From assembly GCA_048213135.1 (NCBI GenBank), contig PS015534.1, positions 1 to 56,867 on the forward strand: a stretch of DNA of 56,867 bases, in the 5' to 3' direction. The translations under genes were made by a program, and so were the position numbers. Origin of the DNA: Reclinomonas americana ATCC 50394. Lineage: Eukaryota > Jakobida > Jakobea > Jakobida. Position 1 is the first letter of the stretch. Every line of letters starts with the position of its first letter. A model generated the notes under the pieces. That model ran no database searches and was not told the origin of the DNA. It was given only the letters and a program-made list of their open reading frames with translations. Positions 1 through 12,657 of the stretch are shown piece by piece.

Positions 1-4
1 AGTA

Positions 5-3000
5 TCAGCGGCTATAGTACTCACTGGAATGAAACCATGACGACGTGTAACAACTCACCGACGGTACTGCGGTCGACGGCGGCGCCTGTGTCAGCTCGCC
101 CGCCAATATCTTCTGCATCCAGTCGGTGCCACCACCTGCCGTGTTTGTGGCAACAGTTGCACTGCTGGCGGCTTGCTCCGCCGGCTTGGCGGCCTGCGTC
201 GCACCAGTCGGGTACATGTTGGTGCCCTTGTTGTACTGCTCCTCATCATGCAACATCACGAGATGAGACACACGACATGGTGGTCTGGAATGCAGCACAT
301 GGACACTTACCAGCTGCTGCTGCTGCTGTTGCTGCTGCTGTGGTGGCGGTGGCATGGCGTAGCCACCAGGGTGCATTGCAAGCGGCGGCGCCTGCGCAGA
401 GTACGGATAGCCGGACGGTGGCGGCGGCACCATGGCACCCGGGAAATGCACCGAGGATGCAGGAGCGGGAGACTGCTGTTGCATGGGCTGGGACGGCTGT
501 CGTGCATGCTGTTGTTGTTGTTGGTGCTGTTGCTGCTGGTGCATCATGGACGGCGGTAGTGATGATGGAGGTGCGTACGCGCCACCACCACCACCACCAT
601 ACGGATTGCCGAAGGGCATGCCTTGTTGCATCATAAGCGGAGGCTGTGATTGATGCGAAGGGCCAGCTCGCGGTGGTCCCGGATCGATGGAGAGCATCTG
701 GCGCAGCACACTCTCAATGTCGGACGGCCGCATCGACGAGGCTTCCGGCGCCGGTTTCGCCGTCATCTGCGTCAGTGGAATCGACAAGCCGGGCACCGGT
801 CCACGCGGAGGCGCCAGTACGGCACCAAAGTCCACTGGAACATTGCTGGAGAAGGCGCTCTCCAAATTGCGCGCAGCATGAGGCTGCCGATCCAGTGAGT
901 GGAAGTCCATATTAGTCGGCATTGGTCGACCGTTGCCGCCGCCTCCAGCACCCCCCGGAACGCCACCGCCACCAGCTCCACCGTCAATGAGACCCATGGG
1001 TCGACCCCACGGCGAGGACGACGAGGATGACTCGAACGCCTGTCCTTCCATTGACGGTGGCGACGATGGTGCATCACTGCCGCCCAGCTCCTCCAGACCC
1101 TCCTCCTGTGTGTGGCCACTCGCGCATGAGAGTTGTAGAAGAAGACGACATGCACACACATGCAACGTACCAGAGCGACTCCAGGGCTGCTCATGTCACC
1201 AAAGAAACCGCCCGGACCAATGGCCGACATGATGGGCGGCAGCGCGTTGGGCGCATCGAGGTGCGCTCGGCGCGACGGCATCTCGGGTGACGACGGCAAT
1301 GCCGCGTCATACGAGAGCAGTGCGGCGGCAGACGAGGCGGCCGAATCCGACGAGTGCGACACCGTGGTCGACTTGGCCGGCGACTGCGCCACCGTCTTTG
1401 TCGGTGACATTTTCGGCGTCTCTCCAGCTGGCCCACTCGACTTGCGCTGCAGCTTGGCACTAGTGCCGCTGCCGCCTTGTGTGGGGTCGAAATTCTTCAC
1501 CGTGCCAATAATCACCATTTCTCCGTGCTGCACACCCGAGCTCTGCTCCGACGGCTCCGGGAAGTCGTCAGGTGTCTGGCGACACATCAGCAAAGAAGTA
1601 GGAGTGGGGCAGACGGACGACGCAAGACTACGCAACAACAGTGGCCTCAAAGAAGCGCGCAAAGCGACTTCCTGAACGACTGTCGCCGTCACCGCCATTT
1701 CCACCACCATTTCCACCACCATCGGCAGAGCCGCCAGCAGCCCCGCCCTCCGCACCCTTCCTGTTCTCCGTACGCGCACGACTGTCGGCATCGGCGGTCG
1801 AGGTTGCCGTAAACTAGCGAAGCATTGCGGCATGTCAGAACGACGCGGCACATACCACCCCCACCCCCTCAGATGTGATGATGATCACCTTGGAGTCTGC
1901 GTCACGTGAATTCGGTTGAATCACCGAGGCAATGCGACGACCCTGTGAGCTTCCGCCTCCGACCGGCCGTGATTGATTGTCGACGACGATTCGAATCGGC
2001 CGCGACTTGAGCGGCTGCGTGCGAGTACAGTGAATCTGCGGTGCCCCACCGACGCCGCCAACGCACACGACAGTACCTTGTTGGTCAGTTCCAGTGCTCC
2101 TCGCAGGTGACTCTCGTCGCCAAAGTAGACGTGCGCCTGCGAACCGTTCAGTTGCACCGACAGCGGACGCTGTGCCGCAAAGAACATCATGAGGTCCTCG
2201 CGGGAGGTTCCCGACTCGAGATTCTTCACAAAGGCAATGTAGTCGCCAGCGTTGCCGTCCTTGGTCTTGTTGCTGCGGCGATTGCCAGTGGAAGACTGGC
2301 TGCCACCAAACGAGCTCTCGATCTCGTTCAGCGACACGGCACCGCTGGGAAGTGTGCCACCTGCGGGCGCCACATTGCCCAGCGAGCGCATGTCGAAACC
2401 CGGCTGCGTGGCGCGTACTTAAGTCACTGACCCTGACCAAACTGTGTGCACACACACACACACACACAAACAAACACACCTTGGACGCGCCCTCGGCACG
2501 ACGCCAGCTCGAGTCGTTGCTGCTTCGCGATCCCCTGTCACGAGACATTGGTGAGCACTTGTGGACACCGCCGCCCCATCCAGTTGCAAACAGACACACC
2601 GATCGCGCTTGTCACCCTGCGCTGTCGACGACGACGACGACGACGACGACAATGCCGACGACGACGCCAACAAACCGACACCTGCAGGTGCTCCTCGTGT
2701 GCGCCACGAGTCTCCCGACGCTGGCGGCGCATCGATACTCGCGCCACGACCCCGTCCAGTCGTCGTCGTACTGCGTCCGAGCAGCGAGTCGCCACCAGTC
2801 CCACCTCCCGCCGCCCCTCGCCTGCCCAACCCACCTTCACCTGCAGCACCCAACCGTCCCTCTCCATGCTCCCGATGTGCAGAGCGCTTGGGCTCCTGCG
2901 CGCATTGCAAAACGTCACAAAAAAGTGGGGACACGACGCAAAAGAGAGTCTGGCACGAACCAGCTCCTCGCCAATGCCACCACCGCCCTTGTACTTGGCC

Positions 3001-3418
3001 TCGGTCAGCCGCGCCATCATGCGCTCCTCCTCGGGATCCCTACCAGCGCATGAGCAGCGTGCACACAAACACGCGAGACACACAAGCGCGCATTGCAGGT
3101 GACCAACCATGGCTGCGGCTTCCGCAAGCCGCGCGGGATCAACTGCCACGCCTCATCAGTGACCAGCAGCGGAGACATGCGCAACGCATTCATGTGTGCC
3201 AGCGAGTACACAAAGCGAGTGGCGCGCGCTTCTGGCGGTGCCGGGTGGTACGTTGACAAGCGAGGACCACCTGCTGTTGGTGGTGCTGCTGCTCCTCCTC
3301 CTCCTGCTGCAGCAGAGGCGGCCGCTGCAGCAGCAAAGACAGCAGCCACTGATGCAGATGTGGTGTTGGGCGGTGTTGTCCTTGCGCCATGGGGATGCTC
3401 GGCATCGCCACCCAACAT
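5..3418 (-). CDS. RRM-containing RNA-binding protein, Gln/Gly/Pro-rich, possible 4E-T-like N-terminus
   Basis: Multi-exon gene. I begin it at the ATG at 3418 and end it at or just past the TGA at 5-7, which a donor at about 55 joins almost directly. The clearest domain is a single RRM in the exons at about 1960-2250: RNP2-like AFVKNL, RNP1-like AHVYFGDE, and a last strand RPIRIVVDN after an intron. Exon 1 holds poly-Ala and poly-Gly tracts and then FVYSLAHMNALR. An intron at about 3045-3107 joins in phase to give PQPWDPEEERM. A Tyr-containing motif followed by Leu-Arg and then WDPE recalls the eIF4E-binding start of 4E-T, although the canonical Leu of YxxxxL is Met here. The C-terminal half is disordered and rich in Ser, Gly, Pro and Gln. 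The RRM is seen directly; a role in mRNA or translation control is inferred. An upstream coding exon is possible. Confidence 0.6.
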
Positions 3419-3451
3419 TACTGCTGCAGCGGAATGCGCGCGTCAGAGGAT

Positions 3452-3486
<35 letters not shown>

Positions 3487-4217
3487 CGGAAAGGGAAAGA
3501 GAGAGGACGATAACGTGCGTGTGAGAGCACACACGTGTGTGTGAATGAGTGTGTTGCAAAAGTGTGCTGTTTGCGTACCTGCAAGGCGATGCCAAAATCA
3601 GTCGACTTTCTTGCTTTTTTGTTGTTGTTTTTTTGTGTGCGTTTCTGCGTGTGTGTAAGCTTCTTGCTTGTCTGCCAGTGTGCGTGTGTGTGTCTGCGTG
3701 TGTGTCTGTGTGTGTGTCGTTGTGGTTGGTCGACAAGTTGATGGATCAACTAAATGGACCGGCAAAACGCACGCACACACCACGTCCTTTGCGTGTTGTG
3801 CAGGCTGCGGATACGTGAGCTGACGGCAATGCACACAATGCGCGCTGCACGTTGCATGTCGATGGAGACGAAATGCATATAATGGAAAAGGTGTGTGCAA
3901 GGGGAGAAGAGAGAGAGAGAGAGAAGAGAGTGTGCGCATATGTGAATGTGTGTGTGAGAGAGAAAGCGACGTTAGTTTGTTTTGTGTGTCTGCATTTTGC
4001 TGAGTTGTCTCCTCATGATCAATGCATTTTTCTCACAAGTTCAACTCTTTTTTCGTCGCTCTCCCGCTGTTGGTGTGACAAAAAACGGCGTGAGCAGCTG
4101 GCCAATCGCCAGCAGCAGGCAAGCGGCGATCTGAATCGGCGAGGTGACTTGCATCGATCGCGCGTCCATTGAGCGCACTTCAATTGCGTGAAAGGCACTT
4201 TGATCACGCGAAAAAAC
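3419..4217. other. Intergenic region between divergent genes
   Basis: About 800 bp separate the start codons of the RRM gene (-) and the RING gene (+). The stretch holds a (GA)n run near 3452-3485, GT-rich tracts at 3660-3720 and a second GA/GT-rich patch at 3905-3965. I see no convincing coding exon. A donor-like CAG/GTACGC on the minus strand near 3575 could mark an untranslated 5' exon of the RRM gene. Confidence 0.5.
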
Positions 4218-7200
4218 ATGGAGCAACAACAACAACGTGCGTCTGTGCACTTTGTTCTTTGCCACTCGCTTCTCTCTCTTATGTGATATGCAGCTCCGAC
4301 TGTTCCTCTCCTGCTGCCTCCACTGCCTCCACCGCAGGCGACACTGAGCAACAGTGCGTGACTTGCCTCACTGTGCACGCACAATCGTTGCTCACATGTG
4401 CAGCTCGCACACAACACACAGGCCAGTTCTGTGACTTGGTTGTTCCGCATCTGTTCAACCACCACCACTGCGACTTTGCCTCGGTCGACGAGTCGCGAAT
4501 GTCAGCCGAGCAGCTCGGAGTGCTTTGCGAGGTCCTTTTTGCGTGTGTGTGCATGCCTGCTGCCGCATCTCTGACACACGCATGCAAATGCGCAGCTGCG
4601 ACGCGATGCCAATGCGTATCTGATGCAGCATGTGCTGCCGGGGAAGACCGTCCGTCGTGATGCGTGGACCAAGGTCGAGGGCGACAACTTTCTGCGCATG
4701 ATTCGTCGCTTCCCGCATCTGCACGCGCAGTGGGGCCTCTTGTCGCTGCTGATCGACAGTCGCAACGGCCAGCAGTGCCAGTCCTTTATGCAGTTCTTGC
4801 TGAGCGTACAGTCGAAGCCGGGTTTGGTGCGTCTTTATTTGCTGCCGCCGGTTTCGTGCAATATCTCTAATATTATTATTTTGATTGCACAGGCGCAGTC
4901 TTTTGGTGCGCGTGCGTTGCCGGCACCCGCCACGGCAACCACTACCACCACCACCACTGCCACCACGTCAACGACAGCGACGACGGCTACTGTCATTTTT
5001 GATGACGGTCCACTGGCGAGGCTGCCGCCGCTTTCACCTCCGTCACCACCGCCGCCACCTCCTCTGGTGCTGCCACCGCTGCCCGAGCCTTCGGCCTTGC
5101 CACCGATGCGACAACTGCCTCCGCTACCACCACCGCCATCAGCCTCTCTGCGACCAGAGCCACCCCCACCACCACCACCTCCTCCCCCTCCAGCGTTGCC
5201 TTCGCCACCACCGTCACCGTCACCACCGCCTCCTCCACCAGCGTTGCCGTCGCCACCGCCACTGCCTCCGCCACCTCCTCCACCAGCTTTACCGTCACCG
5301 CCGCCGCTTCCTCCACCACCGGCACCCGCGCTACCGGTAGTTGTGGGATCTCGCGACTTGCCGTTCGTGGAGCGCGGATGCAACACGGATCGGACGTCTG
5401 TGCGGCATGTTTCCACGCAAGTCAACCTCGCCGCCGATGACATGGAAGAGGAGCGCAGTGCGATGCGCCAGCAACAGCAGCAACAGCGGCAGCAGTTGCA
5501 AGAGATGGAGAATCAGGTGTGCTCGCTGCGTCATCGTTTGTGTCTTTCGTTGGTTGACTCACCAACGGCGACAGCTCCGGTGCCGGGATCTGCGCGTTTT
5601 GCACCTGCAACGGCGCATGCTGCAACTGCAGCGCTTCCACGAAGACATTCGTCGCGCATCGTCCGACATGCAGTTCTTGATGGACAGTGCGTTTGTGTTT
5701 CCTTTGCCTTTGTGTGCTCCTCTGCGCTGCTGATCCCTCCGCATGCACGTGCAGTGTCCGTCGACTCTACCACGACTTCGAGCACGCTTCTGTCGGTTCC
5801 TGCGCACGTTGAGGCCTACCGACCGAAGCGCTCATTCACTGTCTTCAACTCGGTCACCAATGTTGCGTCGCAGTGCGCCTGATCCATCTCGTAGTCTCCC
5901 TGACTCATGCGCGCCGCACCTCCCTGCGCAGGAGCTCATCGGGTGCGCCGTGGCCGCTAGCGATGTGGCTGCCTTGGAGCCGGCAGAAAAGAAGCGCCGT
6001 CGTGTCACCGATGCATCGTCGCCGGCCATCGCCGCAGTCGACAGAGCAGTGTCGATTTCTGCAATGACGGCCACCACCACCACCACCAACTCCTCCTCCA
6101 AGAAGAAAGAAAAGCCGGCTGCAATGGCGGCGGCGGCGGCGGCGGATCCGAGTGTCGACTCGCTGTTTGACGAGGATCCACTCGTGCGCTACAGCAAGAT
6201 GGAGCAGATGATTCAGGATGCGTTCGAGAAGCAGGCGGCATCGTCGTCATCCACCGACGACGCAGCCTACCTGCAGTACCGTCAGGGACTCGAGGTGGAG
6301 CGCGAAAAGGCCGCTGCCGATGTGGTGGAGTGCCCGCTGTGCCTCCTGGACATGGAGCACGGGGTCTTTCAGTTGCCGGCGTGTGGCCACTCGTTTCACT
6401 TGGAGTGCCTGTCCAAGAGTTACGTGCACCAGTATAAGACGCAGTGATGTGGCGCTCATCTGCCGTTTGTTTGTGACGCAGTGCTGGCCAGTCGCTTTGT
6501 CACCCGCAAAATGTGCACGGCATGCTTCCGCGATCTTGGAACGGACGAGATCAAGCACATCAACACCGCCGTGCGGACTGAGCGATACAAGGCACAGCCG
6601 CCAGCACCGCAGCCACCACCGCTGGTGTCACCGCCACCACCACCACCACCGCCTCCACCTGCTCCGATTGCGAAGTCGCCAATACCGACGTGGCTGCTAG
6701 CTCCGATCGCCAACTCTCTGCTGCCTTCACCGGTATCGGAGAGCGGCAGCGGCATCACGCACATGAAGACGGACGTCGGCTGGTGCGTCTGTCAACCGAC
6801 GTACGTTTTTATACTCTCCTGACCACGCACACGCAGCAGCGCCGCCACCACCATCGGTCCGGTCGACCTGCCGCCGGCCGACACTGCCATCACCGAGGCC
6901 ACTGTCACAGGCGACGAAGTCGTTGCGGTCGTCGCTGAAGACATGCAAGTCGACAAGCCGAATCCGGAAAGCAAGACCACCAGCAAGAAGAAGAGGGCTG
7001 CGACGCCGCGCAAACGAGTCAACCAGCTGCTTTATGAGCTGGCCGGCTCACATGACGAAGCGAAGGCTCTCGAGGCGGTGGTTGCGAAGCACGGAGACGG
7101 TGCGGGCACAGCAGAGCCGGCAGACGCGGCGGAATCCGACATGCAGTACCGAGTATTCTTGCGACGCGGCAAGCTGAAGGACCCACGCAACTCTGCCACC

Positions 7201-7365
7201 GCGGCCGTCACCGCCGCTGCAGCAGCCCCAGTCGACGTACCCGACCTGCAACTGCAGCTGCTGGCAACCCTGACCGAGCGCCCCAGACGACAGGCGGCCT
7301 TCCTGGCCGAGTCGCGTCGTCGCAACTCGCCTCGCGGCTGGGAGTCATTCGCGGACAACATCTAA
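4218..7365 (+). CDS. RING-finger protein with long proline-rich region
   Basis: Eight or more exons join in phase from ATG 4218 to TAA 7363-7365. The N-terminus starts MEQQQQ and is proline rich. A helical segment containing CDLVVPHLF, LRRDANAYLMQHVLPGK and WGLLSLLIDSRNGQQ follows, then a long poly-Pro/Thr region (4900-5335) and a Gln-rich coiled coil (MRQQQQQQRQQLQEME). The RING is in the exon at 6330-6430 plus the next one: CPLC, then CGHSFHLEC, then CTAC after an intron. This fits a C-x2-C...C-x-H-x2-H-x2-C...C-x2-C zinc-binding pattern, so an E3 ubiquitin ligase is the likely role. The tail is basic and Ala rich. Splicing out 5861-5930 avoids an in-frame stop and fuses the N-terminal half to the RING half. 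Two separate genes would be the alternative; phase favours one. Confidence 0.65.
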
Positions 7366-7420
7366 CGCAACACGAAAAGCAATGCATGCACGCCGCTCTC
7401 TATACCATTGCCACGTTCAC

Positions 7421-7422
<2 letters not shown>

Positions 7423-7463
<41 letters not shown>
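7423..7463. repeat. (GA)n microsatellite
   Basis: Uninterrupted GA dinucleotide run in the short space between the convergent stops of the RING gene (7365) and the Tma17-like gene (7471). Confidence 0.95.
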
Positions 7464-7466
<3 letters not shown>

Positions 7467-7470
7467 AGGC

Positions 7471-7985
7471 TCACAGGTACAAGCTCTCCTCCTCTGCAAC
7501 AGGTGGTGGTGGTTGTTCCGGGGGCACCAACACACCGCGTCGCCTTGTCTCCAGCTCTGCATCACTCATAATCTCCACTCTTCTCGCCTCCTCCCGTCGC
7601 CGTCTCTCCTCCTCTGCATCTGCCTCCTCATCAAGCACCTCTCCTCGCATCAGTCGCCGAAGACGCTCAATCCTGGCAAGCGCAAGTGAGTGAAATGCAC
7701 ACATTCTCACTCTCTCTCTCTCTCGCACACACACCGCAATCGCTTTCTCTCCATCACTCCCAAGTTCTCCTCCACGGCCACTCGCAAGTCTTCGTCCTCC
7801 AGTTGCGGGTCAAATTCGATCATTTCTCTGTTGCTTCTCTCCAAGTGCACAATGCTGTGCTCGATCTCGCGGATCTCAATCTCCAACAGTGAAACCTCCA
7901 CAAGCTCGCCCACTTCGGGCACCTCTGGTGGTGGTGGTGGTGGTGGTGGTGCGGAAGAGGAGGAGGCGCCCTCGTCTTCGCTCAT
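7471..7985 (-). CDS. Small coiled-coil protein resembling Tma17/Adc17
   Basis: Two exons. Exon 1 runs from ATG 7985 and encodes MSEDEGASSSSAPPPP, then VSLLEIEIREIEHSIVHLER, then a segment with FDPQLEDEDLRVAVEEN. A donor that opens a GT/GA-rich intron joins it to a second exon starting IERLRRLM and ending in TGA 7471-7473. The pattern of a short helix with HLxRSNxEM, an Asp-Pro linker and a second helix with AVxEN followed by Arg-rich IERLR is like the fungal proteasome-assembly chaperone Tma17/Adc17 and related small proteins. That match is from memory of the family. It could also be an unrelated coiled coil. The C-terminal half is rich in Glu and Arg. Confidence 0.45.
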
Positions 7986-8061
7986 GGCCTTGTTTGTGAT
8001 CGAGAGGACTGTGGGACGATCGATACACAAAATGATTCACTCTCCCTGATATACAGGCGGA

Positions 8062-11000
8062 TCAGAAGCCAGGCAAGAGGGCACCCTCGAATGCGGTACT
8101 GCTCTGCAAGGTGGTGACGCACAAGGAAAGGAAAGTGAGCTTTGCTGTTGGCGACAGGGAACGTCGGACTGGTGCGCAACTCGTCTGGCATTCGGATTGA
8201 ATCCGGGCATTAACCGCGGACTTTGCCGACCGCCGCCACCACGCAGTGCCTGTGGCACGATGCGCTGCGAATCCTGCACTCGAAGCATGCGCTCGGCTGC
8301 ACCCACAATAACGAGAGTGAGACGAGCGGAGAAGAGAGACATTGCCGAATGCAAGAGGAACTCGACCGCAACATTGCAACTGCATCAATTGCTTCTTGAG
8401 GGCCGCCACCTTCTCTTCCTGTTCCTCGATGAGCTGGTTGGCGCGGAACAGTTCGCTGCTGTGTAGTCTCGTGCGCTCCTCGACAGACGCTTCCAGCGCT
8501 GCGATTCGCTTGTCTCGCACTCCGAGTTGCTGCTTGGAGCTCTGCGGGAGAAGGCAGTGAGCAATCACGCAGGCGCGCAAACCACCTCCCCAACAAACAC
8601 ACAAATGTACGCACCTGCAGCTCCTGGCGCAACGTAGTGACTTCGCTTTGCAATTGCAGATACTTGGATTCGAGCAAATGCAGCGCCTGCATCGAGTGCG
8701 ACGCCTGCAACTGGGCGTTCTTCTCGCGCAACTCGTCGGCCTCGAGCTGCAAGTCGACACACTGGCAGGAGGGGAAAGGGAGAGAGTGAGCAAGCCGCAG
8801 GGAGAGCGAGGGGGAAGAAGGAGAGGAGGGAAGAAGGAGAGGAAGGAGGAAGGAGAGGAAGGAGGAAGGAGAGGAGGGAGAGGGAGCGGGGGGGAGAACG
8901 AGAGGGGAGAACGAGAGGGGAGAACGAGAGGGGAGAACGAGAGGGGAGAACGAGAGGGGAGAGCGAGAGGGGAGAACGAGAGGGGAGCACCGAGAGGAGG
9001 GAGCAGTGAGAAAACAAGCCAGAGGGGGGAGCGAGAGGGAGAGAAGCGAGAGGGAGAGAGAAAGAGAGCGATAAGGTAAAGAGCAAGGGAGGGAGAGAGA
9101 GAGAAGCGAAACGTTGTGAGGGGGAGCAGCGAGAGGGGGAGAAGAGGACACGACCCTCTCCATCATGCTCGCCCTTACCATCTCCACTCGCATGGCGTTC
9201 TCACGCGTCAGCGACTCGTTGTGCTGCTCCAGTCGACGCAATCTCTTCTGCATCTGAACCACGTCGGCAGGCACACCGCTGGAGCCCTTCTCCAGCAGTG
9301 CCGTCAACTCAGCCACCGCTGCCGCCGACACCTCCAGCTGTCGTCCAAGCTCCTCGCACTCTTGATGTGCCGCCGCCTCGGCTTTCTCTGCAACCCAGGC
9401 GGGTTAGAAGGCAACGTGCAAGAAACGAGTGAGTCGGCAGCCGCACGAACCGAGCGCCTGGATCTTCGCGGTCAGATCGGTCTTCAGCTTGGAGACTTGG
9501 TGTGAGTGCGCTTGCACCAGGCGCTGAATCTTTTGGTCTCGCGACGCCACTGCCTCCTTCAGTGCCGCCAGAGGATCGTCGGTTGAGGATGGCTGTGGGA
9601 ATGTGTGAGGCAAATAAGACTTGCTGAAGCAGAGAGCGGAACGAATGTCGCACCGCTGCCGCCTTTGTCGTCTCTTCCGCCGAAGGTCCGCTCGCGGCTG
9701 TAGGTGAGAGAGGTGATGGCTCCTGCGCACGCATACGGGTGGTGAGCAACATGGACACGACGGAGGTGAGTGCATGCGCTGCAAACCTCTTCAGCCAGTT
9801 CCACCGACCGCGGCCGACTGGGACTTGAGAGCGCCTTCCGCTGCTCCTCTAGTTGCGCCACCAGCGAGGAAACCTGTTCCCGCAGCGAGGTGTTGGCGGC
9901 CTCCAGATCTTGCACTTGCACGGCGTAGTTGTTCTCTTGGAACTGCATCTTCTCCACCTGGAAGCGCAGCAACTCGAGATCGCCCGCCATGCGCGACTTC
10001 TCAGCCTTGAACTCCTCTGTCGCCTGCAGCTCGGCATCCTTGCTGCTCAGTGACTCGCGCAACGTCTGGTTCTCCTCCTGCTCGGCCAGCAGCTCGTCGC
10101 GTAACCGCTCATTGTCGGTGCGCAACTGCACCAGCTCACCCTGCTCCGACGACTCGAGCGCCAACAACCGCTCCTGCAGACCGGCCTCGCCCGCCACTGT
10201 TGTGTGTGCATTGCCAAGGAGACAGTCAGCAGCGTGAGAAGAAGAAGTAGACGACACGGAGCTGCGGTCCACTGACCTCGGAACTTGGAAATGATCTCAT
10301 CACGTTGCCGCACATCCTCCTCGAGCTGTCGCACCATCATGGTCAGCTCCTGCACCGACAGCTCCTTGTTGACTCGCGGCTTGTTCTTGATTTGCTTGGC
10401 TCGGTCGCCGAAACGCAGCGTCGATAGCGTCTCCTGATCGTTCCAACTGTTGACGGAGCAATTGATGATGAGGGTGGTGCGCGAGTTGCCGCCGAGGGAG
10501 TCTTTGAGTAGTCGTGTGAGTTTCGAGTCGCGATACGGCACGTGTACGAGTTTCTGCGCGGGAGAGAGTGAGCCGGTCAGACAAATAACACGCGTTGCTG
10601 CCTGCAACAGACCTCGCCAGGTCTCCTGGGTTTGGTGAGCACTTGAATGACCAAACCGAGAGTGGACAGCGACTGATTAATGTGCTTGGCCTCCTCCAAC
10701 TGCTGACCCTCCGCGCGGGTTTTGGAGACTTTTTCGGAACCGGCCAAATCCACGAGATGCAGCTTGGAGTTCTTCTTCTCCGACGTTGCCGTGTTCTCCG
10801 TCGTAAGTGAGATGATGAAGAGGGAGTGCGACCGCGAGCTCTCGGCGTTCATATCTGAGGGGGAAAAGGAATTGTTAGAGAAATGAAGTCGTGCAGTGCA
10901 CTGTGCACGCGTGAAACGCTGCGTAACTGGTGGCCGCCACCACGCGGTTCGTGGCTCCAATGCGCAGATAGTCAAACATTTCCTCCACTCGGAACACCTG

Positions 11001-12314
11001 CTCCACACGGGCACCCTTGACGTGCATGGCATGGTCCTTGCTCTCGTGCAACGACAGTGTACCGCTGGCCGCTGCGGTGCACCGATAATGTTGGCATGAA
11101 AAAACGATGAGCACAGCAAGAGGGCGGGGGTGCACGCAACGATTCAACAAGTCGCGAATCTGCTCATTGTAAATCTCCACGTACGACACGTACAGGTAGA
11201 ACATGATGTTGAGATCGGCATTGTCAATCTCCTCAAAAATGGCGTCGGCGATGCGCGGGATCAGACCGCGGTCCAGTGGATCCTCACAAAAGCCCTGCGA
11301 TGGCGGTATGAGAACAGAGAGGGAGGGGGAACGGGATTGGTGGAGCGGCGCGCAACTCTGAGCGTCTCCTCTCCCGGTCCCATCATGGTGTGCGTCTTGC
11401 CGGAACCAGTTTGCCCGTACGCAAACAGCGTAGCATTGTAGCCCTCGAACAGCGCTGCCGAAAAAACACACACATATAATGATGAGAATCTGACATGCTT
11501 CGCCTCAAACGATGGAGTTATCACAGACCATCCACGGCCGGCGACCCGACATACTCGTAGACCAACTCCTGCGGATCGCCGGGCCTGAACACGCAATCAA
11601 ACGAGAACTTGTGCGCGACATTATCCTTGGTCTGGCCAGGGGAGAAGAGAGCTACACAGTGAGTCATGCATGAAGAAGACAGACCTGGATCAGTAACACA
11701 CACACCGTCAGCCGCACAGTATGCGCATTGCCCTCAAAATCAAACTCCACGCAGTCCTTGCCGCCAGCCTTGCGCTCAATCGAGTTCGACGGGCGGAACC
11801 TGCACATCACCTGCAGAGGCACAACAATGGTCACGCAAATCCGAACCTGCAAAAATCCTCTCACTTATGCAAAGCAAAGAGAGACCTTGATGTTCTGCCC
11901 CGAAGTCGGCGACGCTCCACCCCCCGGAGTTGAGCGTCTCCGCTTGCTGGAGGAGGGACTGTCGACACTCGCCGCACCGGGCGAGTCGAGCATGACAACC
12001 GACGATCCCATGGACGACAGCGAGTCGCCTCCGGGCGACGACACTCGCCGAGAGGCACTTGTCGCACGTGTGAGACTCAGGCGCGGCACAGACGCAGAGG
12101 CTGCGGAGGACGCCACACTGCCCTCATCATCTTCATCATCATCATCAACATCTTCTTCTTGTTGTTCTTCCTCGTCTGATGCATCGTGATGATCACCGAA
12201 ATCCTCTTCTCCGCCTGCTGCTGCTACCACTTCGTCGTCTTCCACTGGTGCATCAGCAGTGGGCAGCAGTTGCGGCGAGTCCACAGGCGAGGCAGAAGGC
12301 GATGCCCCGTCCAT
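8062..12314 (-). CDS. Kinesin-1-like heavy chain
   Basis: Plus-end-directed microtubule motor of the conventional kinesin type. The motor domain lies at about 11860-10380 in many exons: [13 protein letters not shown], the P-loop GQTGSGKT (about 11396-11425), switch I NAESSRSH, switch [19 protein letters not shown], and [21 protein letters not shown]. The neck follows the class pattern ([15 protein letters not shown]). Long heptad coiled coils occupy 10350-8340. The tail contains [12 protein letters not shown], which resembles the regulatory IAK-type tail of fungal and animal kinesin-1 but lacks the exact IAKP. A short last exon ends at TGA 8062-8064. Odd points are about 135 residues of acidic, Ser-rich sequence before the motor, and large GA-rich introns in the stalk. 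The ATG at 12314 is the only good start before the acidic region. Confidence 0.92.
8891..8999. repeat. 13-bp minisatellite in a kinesin intron
   Basis: About eight near-identical copies of AGAACGAGAGGGG on the plus strand, inside a longer GA-rich intron (about 8775-9160) of the kinesin stalk. Variants differ by single bases (agagcg, agcacc). Confidence 0.9.
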
Positions 12315-12498
12315 GGTCACACGCACACACGCACACACTCTGTCTCACACTCAAACTTACACACGCACGCACACACAGACAACGAGCAGAGAAGTGTGGT
12401 GCACCGACGCAGGCGCAAGGCAAGACTGTTGTGACACAAAGTTGCATGACTCATCTCTCCAATTAAATCACTCTTTCTATTCGCTCGCCTCTATCTCA

Positions 12499-12657
12499 TG
12501 TGCGACTCCCCCGTTGATCTCATCACGTGGTCCTCCAACCCCACCGTGCCAGCAGACGAGGAGACACTGAGCGAGGTACGCAATGTCGACGAGGCAATCG
12601 ACACGCAACTGGATGCCACGAGTGATGCCTTCACGACGGCCATGGACGATGCCCCGT
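12499..12657 (+). CDS. Small ORF, uncertain
   Basis: A 52-codon ORF starting MCDSPVDLITWSS and ending TAMDDAP before TAG. It lies just upstream of the DUF2231-like gene and in the same frame. The residues after position 20 are acidic with an amphipathic pattern. A donor (GAG/GTACGC) near 12568 could splice it in phase to the acceptor at about 12769 (GTGCAG/CAG), making it a first exon of the next gene. I do not recognise it. Confidence 0.25.

Noticed and set aside
3535-3741. Cys/Val/Phe-rich ORF on the plus strand
   Set aside because: It is a translation of GT-rich repeats and has no splice partner or known motif.
5860-5935. A separate gene starting MLRRSAPDPSRS for the RING half
   Set aside because: The segment reads better as an intron (GTTGCG...TGCGCAG) that joins VFNSVTN to ELIGCAVAAS in phase.
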